Shown here: in pieces, positions 46,658 to 55,174 of the stretch
Position numbering within the stretch: the first letter of the stretch is position 1
Layout of the letters: each line of letters opens with the position of its first letter
From: UASB124 sp964446935
GTDB taxonomy: Bacteria; Babelota; Babeliae; Babelales; RVW-14
Assembly (NCBI GenBank): GCA_964446935.1
Contig: CAYUQI010000004.1
Span: 4,633-68,632, forward strand
Direction of reading: 5' to 3'
DNA length: 64,000 bases
Made by a program: the position numbers and the translations under genes
Notes under the pieces: model-generated
The model's input: only the letters and a program-made list of their open reading frames with translations
Databases searched by the model: none
What the model was told of the DNA's origin: nothing

Positions 46658-47107
46658 CGTTTTTAATTTTAAATCATACTTTTGTTGAATTAACTGTGAA
46701 ATATGGTTGTAAAAATCAGCGGTTGATGGATCCTTTTGAGCCAACAGTGCTGATTTTATTATTATGGTTACCATGTCATTAATTGTTAATTTTGCGTTGA
46801 AACCATCTTGTGTTCCTGTTACAAGTCTTTTTAATATTGCTAAATATGGATCATCGTTTTGGAGTTTGCAGGCTGTAGCAAGATTTTCATATAATTCTTT
46901 TGCAGTACAAATAGGAGCGGGAGATTCTTGATTAGGATTGTTAGAATAACGAAACAGCGGCATAAATTTCGTATCATTTATTATCACCCAGCCACATTGC
47001 TTTAATTTTGGATCGAATTTAGGTTCTGAGGCATGCAGAGGTAGTATGCATGAACCTGTAATCACAAGTACAGCGAATGTGTGAGAACATAAGGTTTTGA
47101 AATACAT
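46658..47107 (-). CDS. Exported hypothetical protein, C-terminus lost in a gap
   Basis: About 150 residues are visible: a signal peptide (1-26, ending LHASE), a Cys-containing segment, then CTAKELYENLATACKL followed by PYLAILKRLV. The same LY...CKL...PYL pattern occurs twice in the next gene on this strand, so these are related exported proteins. No known family is recognised. Confidence 0.7.
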
Positions 47108-47230
47108 AAAAAATCCTTTTTTTTAAGGCGTTAAAAGAATGCTTTTATGTTATATTTTTTTTAATTAAGAAGCTACTTTTATTCTACGCTGCCAGAAAGC
47201 CACATGATTTTAAGTCCGTGGTGCGCTTCA

Positions 47231-48133
47231 TTAATCTTGAGAGAGCATTTCCCAAATAGTTGGATCACATTTATTTTTAACGAATTCAGCTGCCGTTATA
47301 TAAACCTTGGCATTGTCAGGTGTTATTTTAGATTGAGTAACAAGCGCATCCCAGATATCGTGCATATCATCAAATAATAAAAGGCAGCTGCTTGCAGATA
47401 CAGAATGTTTAAAAGAGTTAGTTGCTGTAATGCTTTCTGCAAATGCTTTTAGGTATGGTTGATCTTCTGGTTTATTTGCCGACAATGCGTACTTTTGAGC
47501 CAATTCGTCATACAGTTGTTGTGCTGTAATATTAACTGTTCTATGTCGCATATGATTAATAATTTTTAAAACGACAGAACTTATCAAGATGTTAAAGCTT
47601 AAAATAATGTTAGTACTGATGGCGTGATATTTTGTTAGTAAGCTATTAAGGGTTTGGTTTATACAAGAAGGAACTTGTTTTTTATTTGCATCAATTTTTC
47701 TCATTATCAATGTTGCGTGTGTAGGTTTGTGGTCAGAAAAATATATGCCTTCTTGCCGATAGATAGCATGGAATATAGTTATATCATCTACAATTTTTAT
47801 ATAGAGATACCTTAGCAACAATTCTACTATTGACCCTAGTATGTTATTTGTATCTTTTTCGGGTGTTATTTCTATATCTCGTAGGTGTGCAAGTATCATG
47901 GCTTGTATGTTATATATTGATATATCACCATTTGACTCAGTGTTTTCATGAATATTCTGATACACGATCTTTTTACTGATGTTTTCGTTTGGATCTAATT
48001 TACAATTGTCGAGAATCTTTCCATATAATTCTTGCTCGGTGCATAAAATTTTAGGTTTAAGTTCTGCGGCATGAATGGCGGTTGAGACCGAAATTAGCAT
48101 TGTTACGTGTGTAGCTACTATTTTGAAATTCAT
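47231..48133 (-). CDS. Exported protein with two copies of an LY-CKL repeat
   Basis: The 300-residue product has a signal peptide (1-22, ending IHAAE). The segment CTEQELYGKILDNCKL near the N-terminus and TAQQLYDELAQKYAL near the middle resemble each other and the neighbouring protein's repeat. The rest is helical. I choose ATG 48133 because it begins the signal peptide; the frame opens at 48169. No function is recognised. Confidence 0.7.
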   Translation of the reverse strand: MNFKIVATHVTMLISVSTAIHAAELKPKILCTEQELYGKILDNCKLDPNENISKKIVYQNIHENTESNGDISIYNIQAMILAHLRDIEITPEKDTNNILGSIVELLLRYLYIKIVDDITIFHAIYRQEGIYFSDHKPTHATLIMRKIDANKKQVPSCINQTLNSLLTKYHAISTNIILSFNILISSVVLKIINHMRHRTVNITAQQLYDELAQKYALSANKPEDQPYLKAFAESITATNSFKHSVSASSCLLLFDDMHDIWDALVTQSKITPDNAKVYITAAEFVKNKCDPTIWEMLSQD

Positions 48134-48450
48134 TAAGGGCTTTCTCAAAATGTAATGAGCTGAGTGCATTGTGTTATAGGATACTTCTGTTTGAATATTA
48201 AAAATTGTTGTAGGGATATGTTTACAAAATCTCAGGTAAAAGACAAATAAATGAGTTAAAAATGCGACAAAAAATACGATTTTAAGCGGTTTTTACTTTG
48301 GTATGACGGTGATTTCTTGTTTCAGATTCAAAGAATTCATATAAAGGAGAAATGGTAGGAAAAAAGTTGCCAACCAGACATGTTTATGATACATTTTGTG
48401 TGTATTTTACGAATTTATTGAAATATTGCAGTTATAACTAAAGATTGTGT
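48134..48450. other. AT-rich intergenic region upstream of tRNA-Leu
   Basis: No gene, hairpin terminator or repeat copy is recognisable. It must hold the promoter for tRNA-Leu on the plus strand and for the exported-protein gene on the minus strand, but no convincing hexamer pair stands out. Confidence 0.4.
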
Positions 48451-48537
48451 GCCGAGGTGGCGAAATTGGTAGACGCACTGCTTTAAGGGGGCAGCGGGAG
48501 CAATCCCATAGGAGTTCGAGTCTCCTCCTCGGCACCA
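48451..48537 (+). tRNA. tRNA-Leu, anticodon AAG
   Basis: Acceptor GCCGAGG (48451-48457) pairs with CCTCGGC (48527-48533), and ACCA is encoded. The T arm AGGAG-TTCGAGT-CTCCT and a long variable arm (GGGA/TCCC) mark a class II tRNA. The anticodon stem CTGCT/GGCAG (last pair T-G) gives the loop TTAAGGG, so positions 34-36 are AAG and position 37 is G, as in CUN-reading tRNA-Leu. TAA does not fit, because the stem would then contain a G-G mismatch. Confidence 0.9.
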
Positions 48538-48740
48538 TACTTCGTTCGTGCTACACTCGTAGCTTCCTACTCCGCTTAAGCTTTGTAGGACAAGTCATAT
48601 GGCAACCTATCTGACATAGCCTTGGCGACGTCGGAGCCATTGTTCTAAGAAAAATACAGCGAAGTATGCCTTTCGGTCTATCCGTCGTAGTCGCTTGTGC
48701 GAAGGTGGATGTTCCGATGGAGCGAAGTAGGGTTCCCTGT
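48538..48740. repeat. Hairpin-rich repeat-like stretch after tRNA-Leu
   Basis: The stretch contains GCGAAGTA twice (48659-48666, 48722-48729), an inverted match near the start (TACTTCG, 48539-48545), and a hairpin ATCC...TCGC/GCGA...GGAT at about 48680-48710. From memory, closely similar sequences are scattered through many candidate-phylum genomes; this was not checked. It fills the space before secD and has no reading frame with a start site. Confidence 0.5.
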
Positions 48741-48795
48741 GTGTATAACTTTGTAGGATTAAAGAAGAGTAGCTTATTGTTTTAAGGAGCGTCTT

Positions 48796-50448
48796 ATGGA
48801 AATGCGAACATCTAACTTTTTGCGAATGCTATTTTCTCCCTTTGTGGGATGGCTTGCGGTACTTGTTGTTAGTGCCTATTTTATGTTTTCGTTTGACAAG
48901 AAGGTATTAAGCCAACCAAGTGAACCAGGCTTTTTTAATACCGTTACTAAATATTACAAGGCCTTACGCTTATCATATATGAAAAAAGGTATCGATCTTG
49001 AAGGTGGAACCTATCTTGTCCTTGGTGTTGAAATTGAAAAGGCTATTGAAAATCGTCTTCAGGGTGAGAGTCGTTCCCTCGATGGTTTGTTTAAGAGTAA
49101 GAATCTCAAAGTAATGCCTACTAAAAAGGAAGTAAAAGATCTTACACTTGAAATGACGTTTCCTGATGAAACTGCGGCCAAAGAAGCCTATCATGTGATT
49201 CAAGATGGTCGTACACAAACGTTAAAATTAAAACTCTCAGATAATGTTTTATACCTTAATTTATTGCCTGAATTGGAACAAAATATTCGCACGGGCGCTG
49301 TTGAACAAGGTGTTAGCGTATTAACCAACCGTTTGGGCGGTTATGGCGTTGAAGGTATTGTTGTGCAACAGCATGGTGAACGTCAAATTGTTGTGCAGCT
49401 TCCTGGCGTTGAAGATGCTGAACATATGAAGTCGGCAATTACCAAGACCGCACACCTTGAATTTAAAATTGTTGAAAAAACGGCAGCAAGTAAAGAAGCA
49501 TTACTTGATGAATTTGATGGTGAATTGCCATCCGATAAGATGATTATCTCCGGGCGACGTGATGCGGATGATTCTGAAGAAGCTGGCCGTTGGTATCTTG
49601 TATCTGCATTTCCTGATTTGACTGGTGATCATATTGTTTCTGCTAAAGTTGATCATGATGAATTCAATCGTCCTGATGTTGCCTTTAAGCTTGATGGTCA
49701 AGGCGGTCGTGATTTTGCTGAATTGACCGCTAACAATGTTGGTCGTAGTCTCGGCATTATTATTGATAATATTTTGATTACTGCACCTAATATTAAAACA
49801 GCTATTACCGGTGGCTCAGGCGTTATTTCTGGTGTTGGTACCGTTAAGGAAGCACTTGATCTTTCCATCGTGTTGAAGTCTGGCGCCTTGCATGCACCTC
49901 TCAGGATCGAACACGAAAACCGTGTTGGTGCATCATTGGGCCAAGATGCTATTAGTGCTGGCATCATGTCGTGCTTGGTTGCATTGTTGTTATTGTTTAT
50001 TTTCAGCTTGCTGTACTACAAGTTTCCTGGCTTCTTGGCTATTTTGACATTGTTTTGTAATATATTTTTATCATTACTGTTCCTGTCCTACTTCCGTGCA
50101 ACGCTTACACTGCCAGGTATTGCTGGTATCGTGCTTACGATTGGTATGGCTATTGATATATCAATTTTGGTCTATGAACGTGCAAAAGAGGAACTTGCGA
50201 CAGGTGTGCCTATGCGCAAGGCAATGCTTGATAGCTTTAATGGCGTTTTGGCCGTTGTTTTGGACTCCAATATTTCATCATTCCTAACTGGTATGATCTT
50301 GTTTCAGTTTGCAGGTCCTGCTATTAAGGGCTACGCAGTTACTTTGATGGCCGGTATTGTGGCAACATTGTTGTCAGGTATTTTCTTCCTCAAATCTGTG
50401 TACCGCTTTATCTTTGATAATCTGAACGTCAAACGTATGCGTCTTTAA
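48796..50448 (+). CDS. secD: Protein translocase subunit SecD
   Basis: SecD helps complete protein export through SecYEG using the proton gradient. The 550-residue protein has one N-terminal membrane helix (about 15-32) and the GIDLEGGTYLVLG motif. A periplasmic domain includes NRLGGYGVEGIVVQQ, and about five C-terminal helices include GMAIDISILVYERAKEE. AAGGAGCG precedes the start. secF, usually next or fused, is not here; tRNA-Met follows after 29 bases. Confidence 0.95.
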   Translation: MEMRTSNFLRMLFSPFVGWLAVLVVSAYFMFSFDKKVLSQPSEPGFFNTVTKYYKALRLSYMKKGIDLEGGTYLVLGVEIEKAIENRLQGESRSLDGLFKSKNLKVMPTKKEVKDLTLEMTFPDETAAKEAYHVIQDGRTQTLKLKLSDNVLYLNLLPELEQNIRTGAVEQGVSVLTNRLGGYGVEGIVVQQHGERQIVVQLPGVEDAEHMKSAITKTAHLEFKIVEKTAASKEALLDEFDGELPSDKMIISGRRDADDSEEAGRWYLVSAFPDLTGDHIVSAKVDHDEFNRPDVAFKLDGQGGRDFAELTANNVGRSLGIIIDNILITAPNIKTAITGGSGVISGVGTVKEALDLSIVLKSGALHAPLRIEHENRVGASLGQDAISAGIMSCLVALLLLFIFSLLYYKFPGFLAILTLFCNIFLSLLFLSYFRATLTLPGIAGIVLTIGMAIDISILVYERAKEELATGVPMRKAMLDSFNGVLAVVLDSNISSFLTGMILFQFAGPAIKGYAVTLMAGIVATLLSGIFFLKSVYRFIFDNLNVKRMRL

Positions 50449-50477
50449 AAACGTTTACGTGATGTTATTGTCCGCGT

Positions 50478-50554
50478 GGCGACGTAGCTCAGTTGGTTAG
50501 AGCGACGGAATCATAATCCGTAGGTCCTGAGTTCGAATCTCAGCGTCGCTACCA
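50478..50554 (+). tRNA. tRNA-Met (CAT)
   Basis: Acceptor GGCGACG (50478-50484) pairs with CGTCGCT (50544-50550), with G1-T72 as a wobble, and ACCA is encoded. The D arm GCTC...GAGC, the anticodon stem ACGGA/TCCGT with loop ATCATAA, and the T arm CTGAG-TTCGAAT-CTCAG are complete. The 1-72 wobble instead of a C-A mismatch argues against the initiator, so this is probably the elongator. A CAT anticodon could also be tRNA-Ile2; the body looks more like Met. Confidence 0.93.
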
Positions 50555-51369
50555 GGTTTTTGTTCAACGTTTTTCTTTATTACTTCTTGTATTGTTCGAT
50601 TGTCATACAGTCTGATAAATCCTTTTGCTTTTAATTCTTCGAATGTTCTTACACGTATTTCACCATGCTTGTAATCAAAGATTGTCATAACACGTACCAA
50701 TTTTTTAACCAGAGGTGAAACAAACTCTGCCTTGCTATTAACAAAATTTAGCTCAATAAGCCGTTTCAATATACCCTTCCAATACTCATTTGCAGTAAAA
50801 TCAACGGACCTATCGTTAGCTAGATTGACAAGACTTTCAAATATGTGAAAATTTTCAAATTTGTGAGAACATTCATCAAGAAGGTTATTGAGCAGTTTAT
50901 ACATTGTTATAATAGTTAACCGAGCGACTGTAACTCCTGTAATTAATCCTCCTTCTTGGATAAGTTCGATTTCACCTTGCTTTTTGAGCTGCTCATAAGA
51001 AACAATGGAGAGAGTCTTCGGTTCAACCATAACTTTTATAAGCGCTTTAACTAATGTAGGAATTGTTTTATCGGGTGTAAGAAAACCCTTGCTTTGAAGG
51101 TATTGGTAATCAATCTCGCTTAAGGGTGGAGTTGATGAGGCGTTTAAAGAAGTGTTTGCGTATAACCATCTGAATAAATTTTGATTTATTTTTGCCAGTT
51201 CGCTCAAGTGCAGATAGGTATCTTGCACGGTTTTTTCTTTGGCAACGCTTGTTTCAGTATCATTGAATTGCCAGATTTGTTGGCTGTCATCCATTGCCAT
51301 GCATGTGTACGGCTGCCATAAAAAAAGCAACGCGTATGTTATTTGTATGATGTGATTACAATGTTTCAT
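50497..51369 (-). CDS. Exported repeat protein whose 3' end is antisense to tRNA-Met
   Basis: A signal peptide (MKHCNHIIQITYALLFLW..., cut near residue 25) is followed by helical repeats: YQYLQSKGFL...TLVKALIKVM and LKRLIELNFV...PLVKKLVRVM. A similar motif lies in the 2330-3097 protein. ATG 51369 has GGGAGGA upstream; the frame opens at 51426. The last 19 codons (from about SDAEIRTQDLR to the stop) are the antisense strand of tRNA-Met, so the natural C-terminus was probably lost or extended. Length is 290 residues. Confidence 0.72.
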   Translation of the reverse strand: MKHCNHIIQITYALLFLWQPYTCMAMDDSQQIWQFNDTETSVAKEKTVQDTYLHLSELAKINQNLFRWLYANTSLNASSTPPLSEIDYQYLQSKGFLTPDKTIPTLVKALIKVMVEPKTLSIVSYEQLKKQGEIELIQEGGLITGVTVARLTIITMYKLLNNLLDECSHKFENFHIFESLVNLANDRSVDFTANEYWKGILKRLIELNFVNSKAEFVSPLVKKLVRVMTIFDYKHGEIRVRTFEELKAKGFIRLYDNRTIQEVIKKNVEQKPGSDAEIRTQDLRIMIPSL

Positions 51370-51546
51370 AAAATCCTCCCTTATTTTGAACCTCCAGATT
51401 TGTTTGGTTATTATTAACTTTGTCATTTCGATGATGCGTTTTCAACGTTTTTAACAATTGTTAAGGAATGGTTGCCCTGGATTATAAGTCGATGGCTATG
51501 GTAAACTGCTCACGTGTGTTGAACTCCCTAACAAGAGGATGCGCAG

Positions 51547-52140
51547 ATGTATGCTATGTTAATTCTTTTGGTGTTGATTGGATATCTGGTTGGCTCCATC
51601 CCAACCGGTTATTGGTTTGGGTGGTACTGGTTTGGAATCGATATCACTAAGCAGGGGTCAGGCAATATTGGTGCTAGCAATGTTGCTCGAGTGTTGGGAA
51701 CCCGCTTCTTTTTACTTATTTTTGCTATTGATGCTCTAAAGGCTTATGCTACCGTCGTTGCGACTCATTACGTTACCAATGCGATGGTAATATACGGGTT
51801 TCCATATTGGTACTTCGTGGCTTGTGCACTTCTGGTTGGTAACGGGCATTCGTTGTTTCTTCGTGGCAAGGGTGGGCGAGGGGTTGCGACGGCAACGGGC
51901 ATTTTGATGCATTGCTTACCAAGCTTTTTTACTTTGATATTTATGGGGATATGGGCATTGGTGGTTGTACTAACACATCGGCCGTTTGTTGCCTCATTAG
52001 CATCGATGCTGATGCTTCTGATTATACTATTATGTGGATGGTGTCATGCGCATACAGCGCTTATTCTTGTTATTTGTGTGTGGATTGTTAGTAAACATTT
52101 GCCTCATTTGCGAGCCCTGTGGATCGAGACAAGGCGTTAA
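51547..52140 (+). CDS. plsY: Glycerol-3-phosphate acyltransferase PlsY
   Basis: PlsY transfers the acyl group from acyl-phosphate to glycerol-3-phosphate, the first step of phospholipid synthesis. All three motifs are visible: GSIPTGYWFG, GSGNIGASNVARVLG, and NGHSLFLRGKGGRGVAT. About five membrane segments and 197 residues fit the family. CAAGAGGATG lies upstream. The DNA ligase start follows 46 bases after the stop. Confidence 0.95.
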   Translation: MYAMLILLVLIGYLVGSIPTGYWFGWYWFGIDITKQGSGNIGASNVARVLGTRFFLLIFAIDALKAYATVVATHYVTNAMVIYGFPYWYFVACALLVGNGHSLFLRGKGGRGVATATGILMHCLPSFFTLIFMGIWALVVVLTHRPFVASLASMLMLLIILLCGWCHAHTALILVICVWIVSKHLPHLRALWIETRR

Positions 52141-52186
52141 CGATAAACGAAACCAAAAACGGGTGGGTCAAAGACAAAGGAATTGT

Positions 52187-53962
52187 ATGAAGTTCAGATA
52201 TGTTGCAGAAATGTTTGATGTTGTAGAGCAAGAAAGTAGTCGAACAAAGATGACTGAGTTGTTGGCTGAATTGTTTAAAAAAGCGACTCCCCATGAGGCC
52301 TCGTTGATTGCTTACCTATCGCTTGGTAGCCTTAATCCTCCCTACATAGGTACCCAATTTAATTTTGCCGAAAAGAGCTTAATCAAAGTCCTTGCACATC
52401 TTCTTGATAAATCTCAGGCAGAAATCAAAGAGCAGGCGCATAAGCTTGGTGATTTGGGCAAGGTAGTTGAAAAGGGGCATTGGCAAGGTGGATCAGATAT
52501 TGTCTCTGTCAGCGATGTTGAAAAAGTACTGCTTCATTTTCTGGAGATCAGCGGTGAAGGCTCACAGGAGCTTAAAGAACAACAGATGTTTAAGATACTG
52601 CGAGCTATCGATCCTTTGTCGGCTAAATATATCGTACGTATTGTTGAAGGTAAGTTACGTCTTGGTTTTTCGGATATGACACTGCTTGATGCCTTTTCAT
52701 GGATGGAAAAAGGTGATAAGTCAATCCGTTCTGAGCTTGAAAACGCTTATAACATTTCAGCTGATATTGGCATGATTATTAAAACATTAAAGGAAGACGG
52801 GCTTAAGGGGATTAACAAGATTTCCATCAACCCTGGTATTCCTATTTTACCTGCAGCTGCTGAGCGGATGCCCGATGCTGCTGCTATTATTAAAAAACTT
52901 GGCTCCTGTGTTGCGCAGCCGAAACTTGATGGCTTTCGTTTACAAGTACACGTTGATTTTACACACAAAAAAACACTTATGCGGTTCTTTTCCCGTAACT
53001 TGATTGATATGTCGAACATGTTTCCGGATCTGATTATTTCGCTGAAAGATTTAGATGTTAAAACACTCGTGGCCGAAGGTGAAGCTATCTGTGTTGATGT
53101 TGAAACCGGAAGCTTTTTGCCGTTTCAAGAAACAGTAAAGCGTAAGCGTAAATATGATATTGAAAAGTTTGCGCAGGATTTTCCTTTAAAACTCTTTTTG
53201 TTTGATGTGCTGTATATTAATGGGCAGTCGCTTCTTGATGAACCACATAGCAAGCGTCGCAAAGTGTTGCTTGATGTCTGTGATGATAAGACAATCAAAA
53301 AACACAATATTATTTACCCTATCGAAGAACAAAAAATTCATGACGCCAAAGAACTTGATGCGTATTTTGAACAAAATATTTCATTGGGGCTTGAAGGCTT
53401 GGTGGTCAAACGTCCTGATGCTGTCTATCAACCAGGCAAGCGTAATTTTAATTGGATTAAATTAAAGCGTCAGGAGTCTGGATCGCTAGAAGATACCATC
53501 GATTGTGTTATTTTGGGGTATTATCGAGGGACTGGTAAGCGATCTGTCTTTGGTATTGGTGCGCTTCTGGTTGGCGTTTATAACAAGAAAAAAGATATTT
53601 TCCAGACCGTGGCAAAGATAGGGACAGGGTTGACAGATGCTGAGTGGAGAGAACAAAAGAAATCTTGTGACCACATTAAAATTGATCATCAACCGCATGA
53701 TGTTGAGTGTGCCAAGGAATTGTATCCGGATGTATGGGTTCAACCAAAGATTGTGTGCATGATTCGTGCTGATGAGATAACGTTATCTCCATTGCATAAA
53801 GCAGGGGCGACAGAGACTAAATCCGGCTATGCTTTACGCTTTCCTCGTCTGATGGGGTATCGCCCTGATAAAGCAGCCTACGAGGCAACGACTGTTGATG
53901 AAATCCATCGGTTGTATGAGCTGCAATTTGAGAAGAAGTCGAAGACAAAGAAAAATAAGTGA
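52187..53962 (+). CDS. ATP-dependent DNA ligase, archaeal/eukaryotic LigI type
   Basis: The enzyme seals nicks using ATP. The N-terminal DNA-binding domain (about 1-210) is present. The nucleotidyl-transfer Lys is K246 in AQPKLDGFR, followed by FFSRNLIDMS, a FLFDVLYING motif, GLEGLVVKRPDAVY and NWIKLKR. A C-terminal OB domain follows. At 591 residues it matches archaeal ligases, not the short bacterial LigB/LigC types. ATG 52187 has AAAGGA; the frame opens earlier inside plsY. Whether a normal NAD-dependent LigA also exists cannot be told from this window. Confidence 0.93.
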   Translation: MKFRYVAEMFDVVEQESSRTKMTELLAELFKKATPHEASLIAYLSLGSLNPPYIGTQFNFAEKSLIKVLAHLLDKSQAEIKEQAHKLGDLGKVVEKGHWQGGSDIVSVSDVEKVLLHFLEISGEGSQELKEQQMFKILRAIDPLSAKYIVRIVEGKLRLGFSDMTLLDAFSWMEKGDKSIRSELENAYNISADIGMIIKTLKEDGLKGINKISINPGIPILPAAAERMPDAAAIIKKLGSCVAQPKLDGFRLQVHVDFTHKKTLMRFFSRNLIDMSNMFPDLIISLKDLDVKTLVAEGEAICVDVETGSFLPFQETVKRKRKYDIEKFAQDFPLKLFLFDVLYINGQSLLDEPHSKRRKVLLDVCDDKTIKKHNIIYPIEEQKIHDAKELDAYFEQNISLGLEGLVVKRPDAVYQPGKRNFNWIKLKRQESGSLEDTIDCVILGYYRGTGKRSVFGIGALLVGVYNKKKDIFQTVAKIGTGLTDAEWREQKKSCDHIKIDHQPHDVECAKELYPDVWVQPKIVCMIRADEITLSPLHKAGATETKSGYALRFPRLMGYRPDKAAYEATTVDEIHRLYELQFEKKSKTKKNK

Positions 53963-54007
53963 AAATATTTTTCTCATAAACCTTAAGCTATAAACTGAAT
54001 AAAATGT

Positions 54008-54043
54008 AGAGAGGGCGGGGGCTTTTAAGCCCCCGCCCTCTCT
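54008..54043. terminator. GC-rich bidirectional terminator
   Basis: Bases 54008-54022 (AGAGAGGGCGGGGGC) pair perfectly with 54029-54043 around a 6-base loop, a 15-bp stem. It lies between the ligase stop and the convergent gene ending at 54060. Confidence 0.92.
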
Positions 54044-54059
54044 TGCGTTTTTAATAATA

Positions 54060-54560
54060 TTATTCAACAGCAGCGTCAGAGACTTCTTTCTCTGCTAATT
54101 GATCTTGTATAAATGTTTCACGTTCTTGTGCGCGTGTTGTTGAAAGTTCTTGTCTGAATTGCTTGATAATTTCAATATGCTGTTTTTGAAGCTTTTTGAA
54201 TTCAGACATATTAATGCCGCGCAACTCTGTCATTAATGTCTTGAGATTATCGCGTAACGTTTTACGTTGTTGACGAGCATCCTTTGTGCTTTCAAGGAAT
54301 TTTTCAAGTATTGCACGGCGATCTGCTATCAGTTGTTTACGAGCTGGTAAAAATTGTTCTACTAAAAGATTCTTAAGCTCATCAAGCTTAGCCGTTATCT
54401 TTGCGCTTAATTCTATGCTTTGTTCCGTTGCTGCTGTGTTTGATGGTGCTGCAGCAGGTTGCGATGTTGCCGTGGAAGATTGTGTTTGCTTTGCATCAAG
54501 ATAAGAATAAGCCAAGGCAAGGGTTAAAATGATAATAGGTATTCTTATAAAATAATTCAT
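54060..54560 (-). CDS. Exported coiled-coil protein 1 of 3
   Basis: The 166-residue product has a signal peptide (about 1-24), an Ala/Thr/Ser/Pro-rich linker, and a charged helical region with several Arg/Lys-rich heptads (about 55-150). It may resemble periplasmic chaperones such as Skp in size and helix content, but no Skp motif is clear. It is the last of three similar genes on this strand; the spacing (18 and 44 bases) suggests one operon. Confidence 0.68.
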   Translation of the reverse strand: MNYFIRIPIIILTLALAYSYLDAKQTQSSTATSQPAAAPSNTAATEQSIELSAKITAKLDELKNLLVEQFLPARKQLIADRRAILEKFLESTKDARQQRKTLRDNLKTLMTELRGINMSEFKKLQKQHIEIIKQFRQELSTTRAQERETFIQDQLAEKEVSDAAVE

Positions 54561-54578
54561 AAAACTCCTTTCTTAATT

Positions 54579-55130
54579 TTACGATTGTGTTGTTAGTGTT
54601 TCAGGGGATGCCGTAGTTACTGTTGATTCGGCGGGAGCTGCTGTCGTAGTAGTTGTTGTAGCGGTTACTGTTAATGCATCAATTTCAGCATCGTCCTGCT
54701 GTAATGCCATGCTATCGGCATCAAGGGCTGTTGCTACATTTTGTATTTTGGTGCGAACTGATGTATAAAAATTATTTAAAATTTCTGATCGTTTTGTTTG
54801 CAATTCTTTGGCTTTAACTTGGTTTATTGGATACAGTTCCTTAAGTGATGATTGAATGTCTTTTCTGATTGCTTGTACTTGTGTACGAATGTTTTCATCG
54901 AAACATCTTTTGGGTACATCTTTAAGGTGCGCATTGAGTTTCTGCAAATTTGCATTTATTTTGTTTACCAACGTTGTTTCTTTCGTTTGGACTGATGGAG
55001 ATTGTTTTGCTGGTTTTGTTTTACTTTTTTTCTTCTGAATTGTGTCTTGTTTAGCGTAAACATCGTTGCACACTAAACCCATTGCAAATACAATGATCAA
55101 GCCGCTGAGTATTAGACTGGGTTTCATCAA
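54579..55130 (-). CDS. Exported coiled-coil protein 2 of 3
   Basis: The 183-residue product has a signal peptide (1-26), a Lys-rich linker (KKKSKTKP), a helical region with one Cys (about 50-140), and a Thr/Ala-rich tail. The helix part shows the same charge pattern as its two neighbours (LKELYPINQVKAKELQTKRS). Function is unknown. It lies 18 bases upstream of protein 1. Confidence 0.68.
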   Translation of the reverse strand: MMKPSLILSGLIIVFAMGLVCNDVYAKQDTIQKKKSKTKPAKQSPSVQTKETTLVNKINANLQKLNAHLKDVPKRCFDENIRTQVQAIRKDIQSSLKELYPINQVKAKELQTKRSEILNNFYTSVRTKIQNVATALDADSMALQQDDAEIDALTVTATTTTTTAAPAESTVTTASPETLTTQS

Positions 55131-55174
55131 GGTCTCCTTTTATTGGGGTTATATGGTTATACAACAATACCAAT

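Noticed and set aside
48451..48537. Anticodon TAA for tRNA-Leu
   Set aside because: Shifting the loop by one base puts a G-G mismatch in the anticodon stem, and G37 fits CUN-type tRNA-Leu, not UUR-type.
52034..52186. Longer start for the DNA ligase inside plsY
   Set aside because: It would overlap plsY by more than 100 bases; ATG 52187 has a ribosome site and begins the conserved DNA-binding domain.
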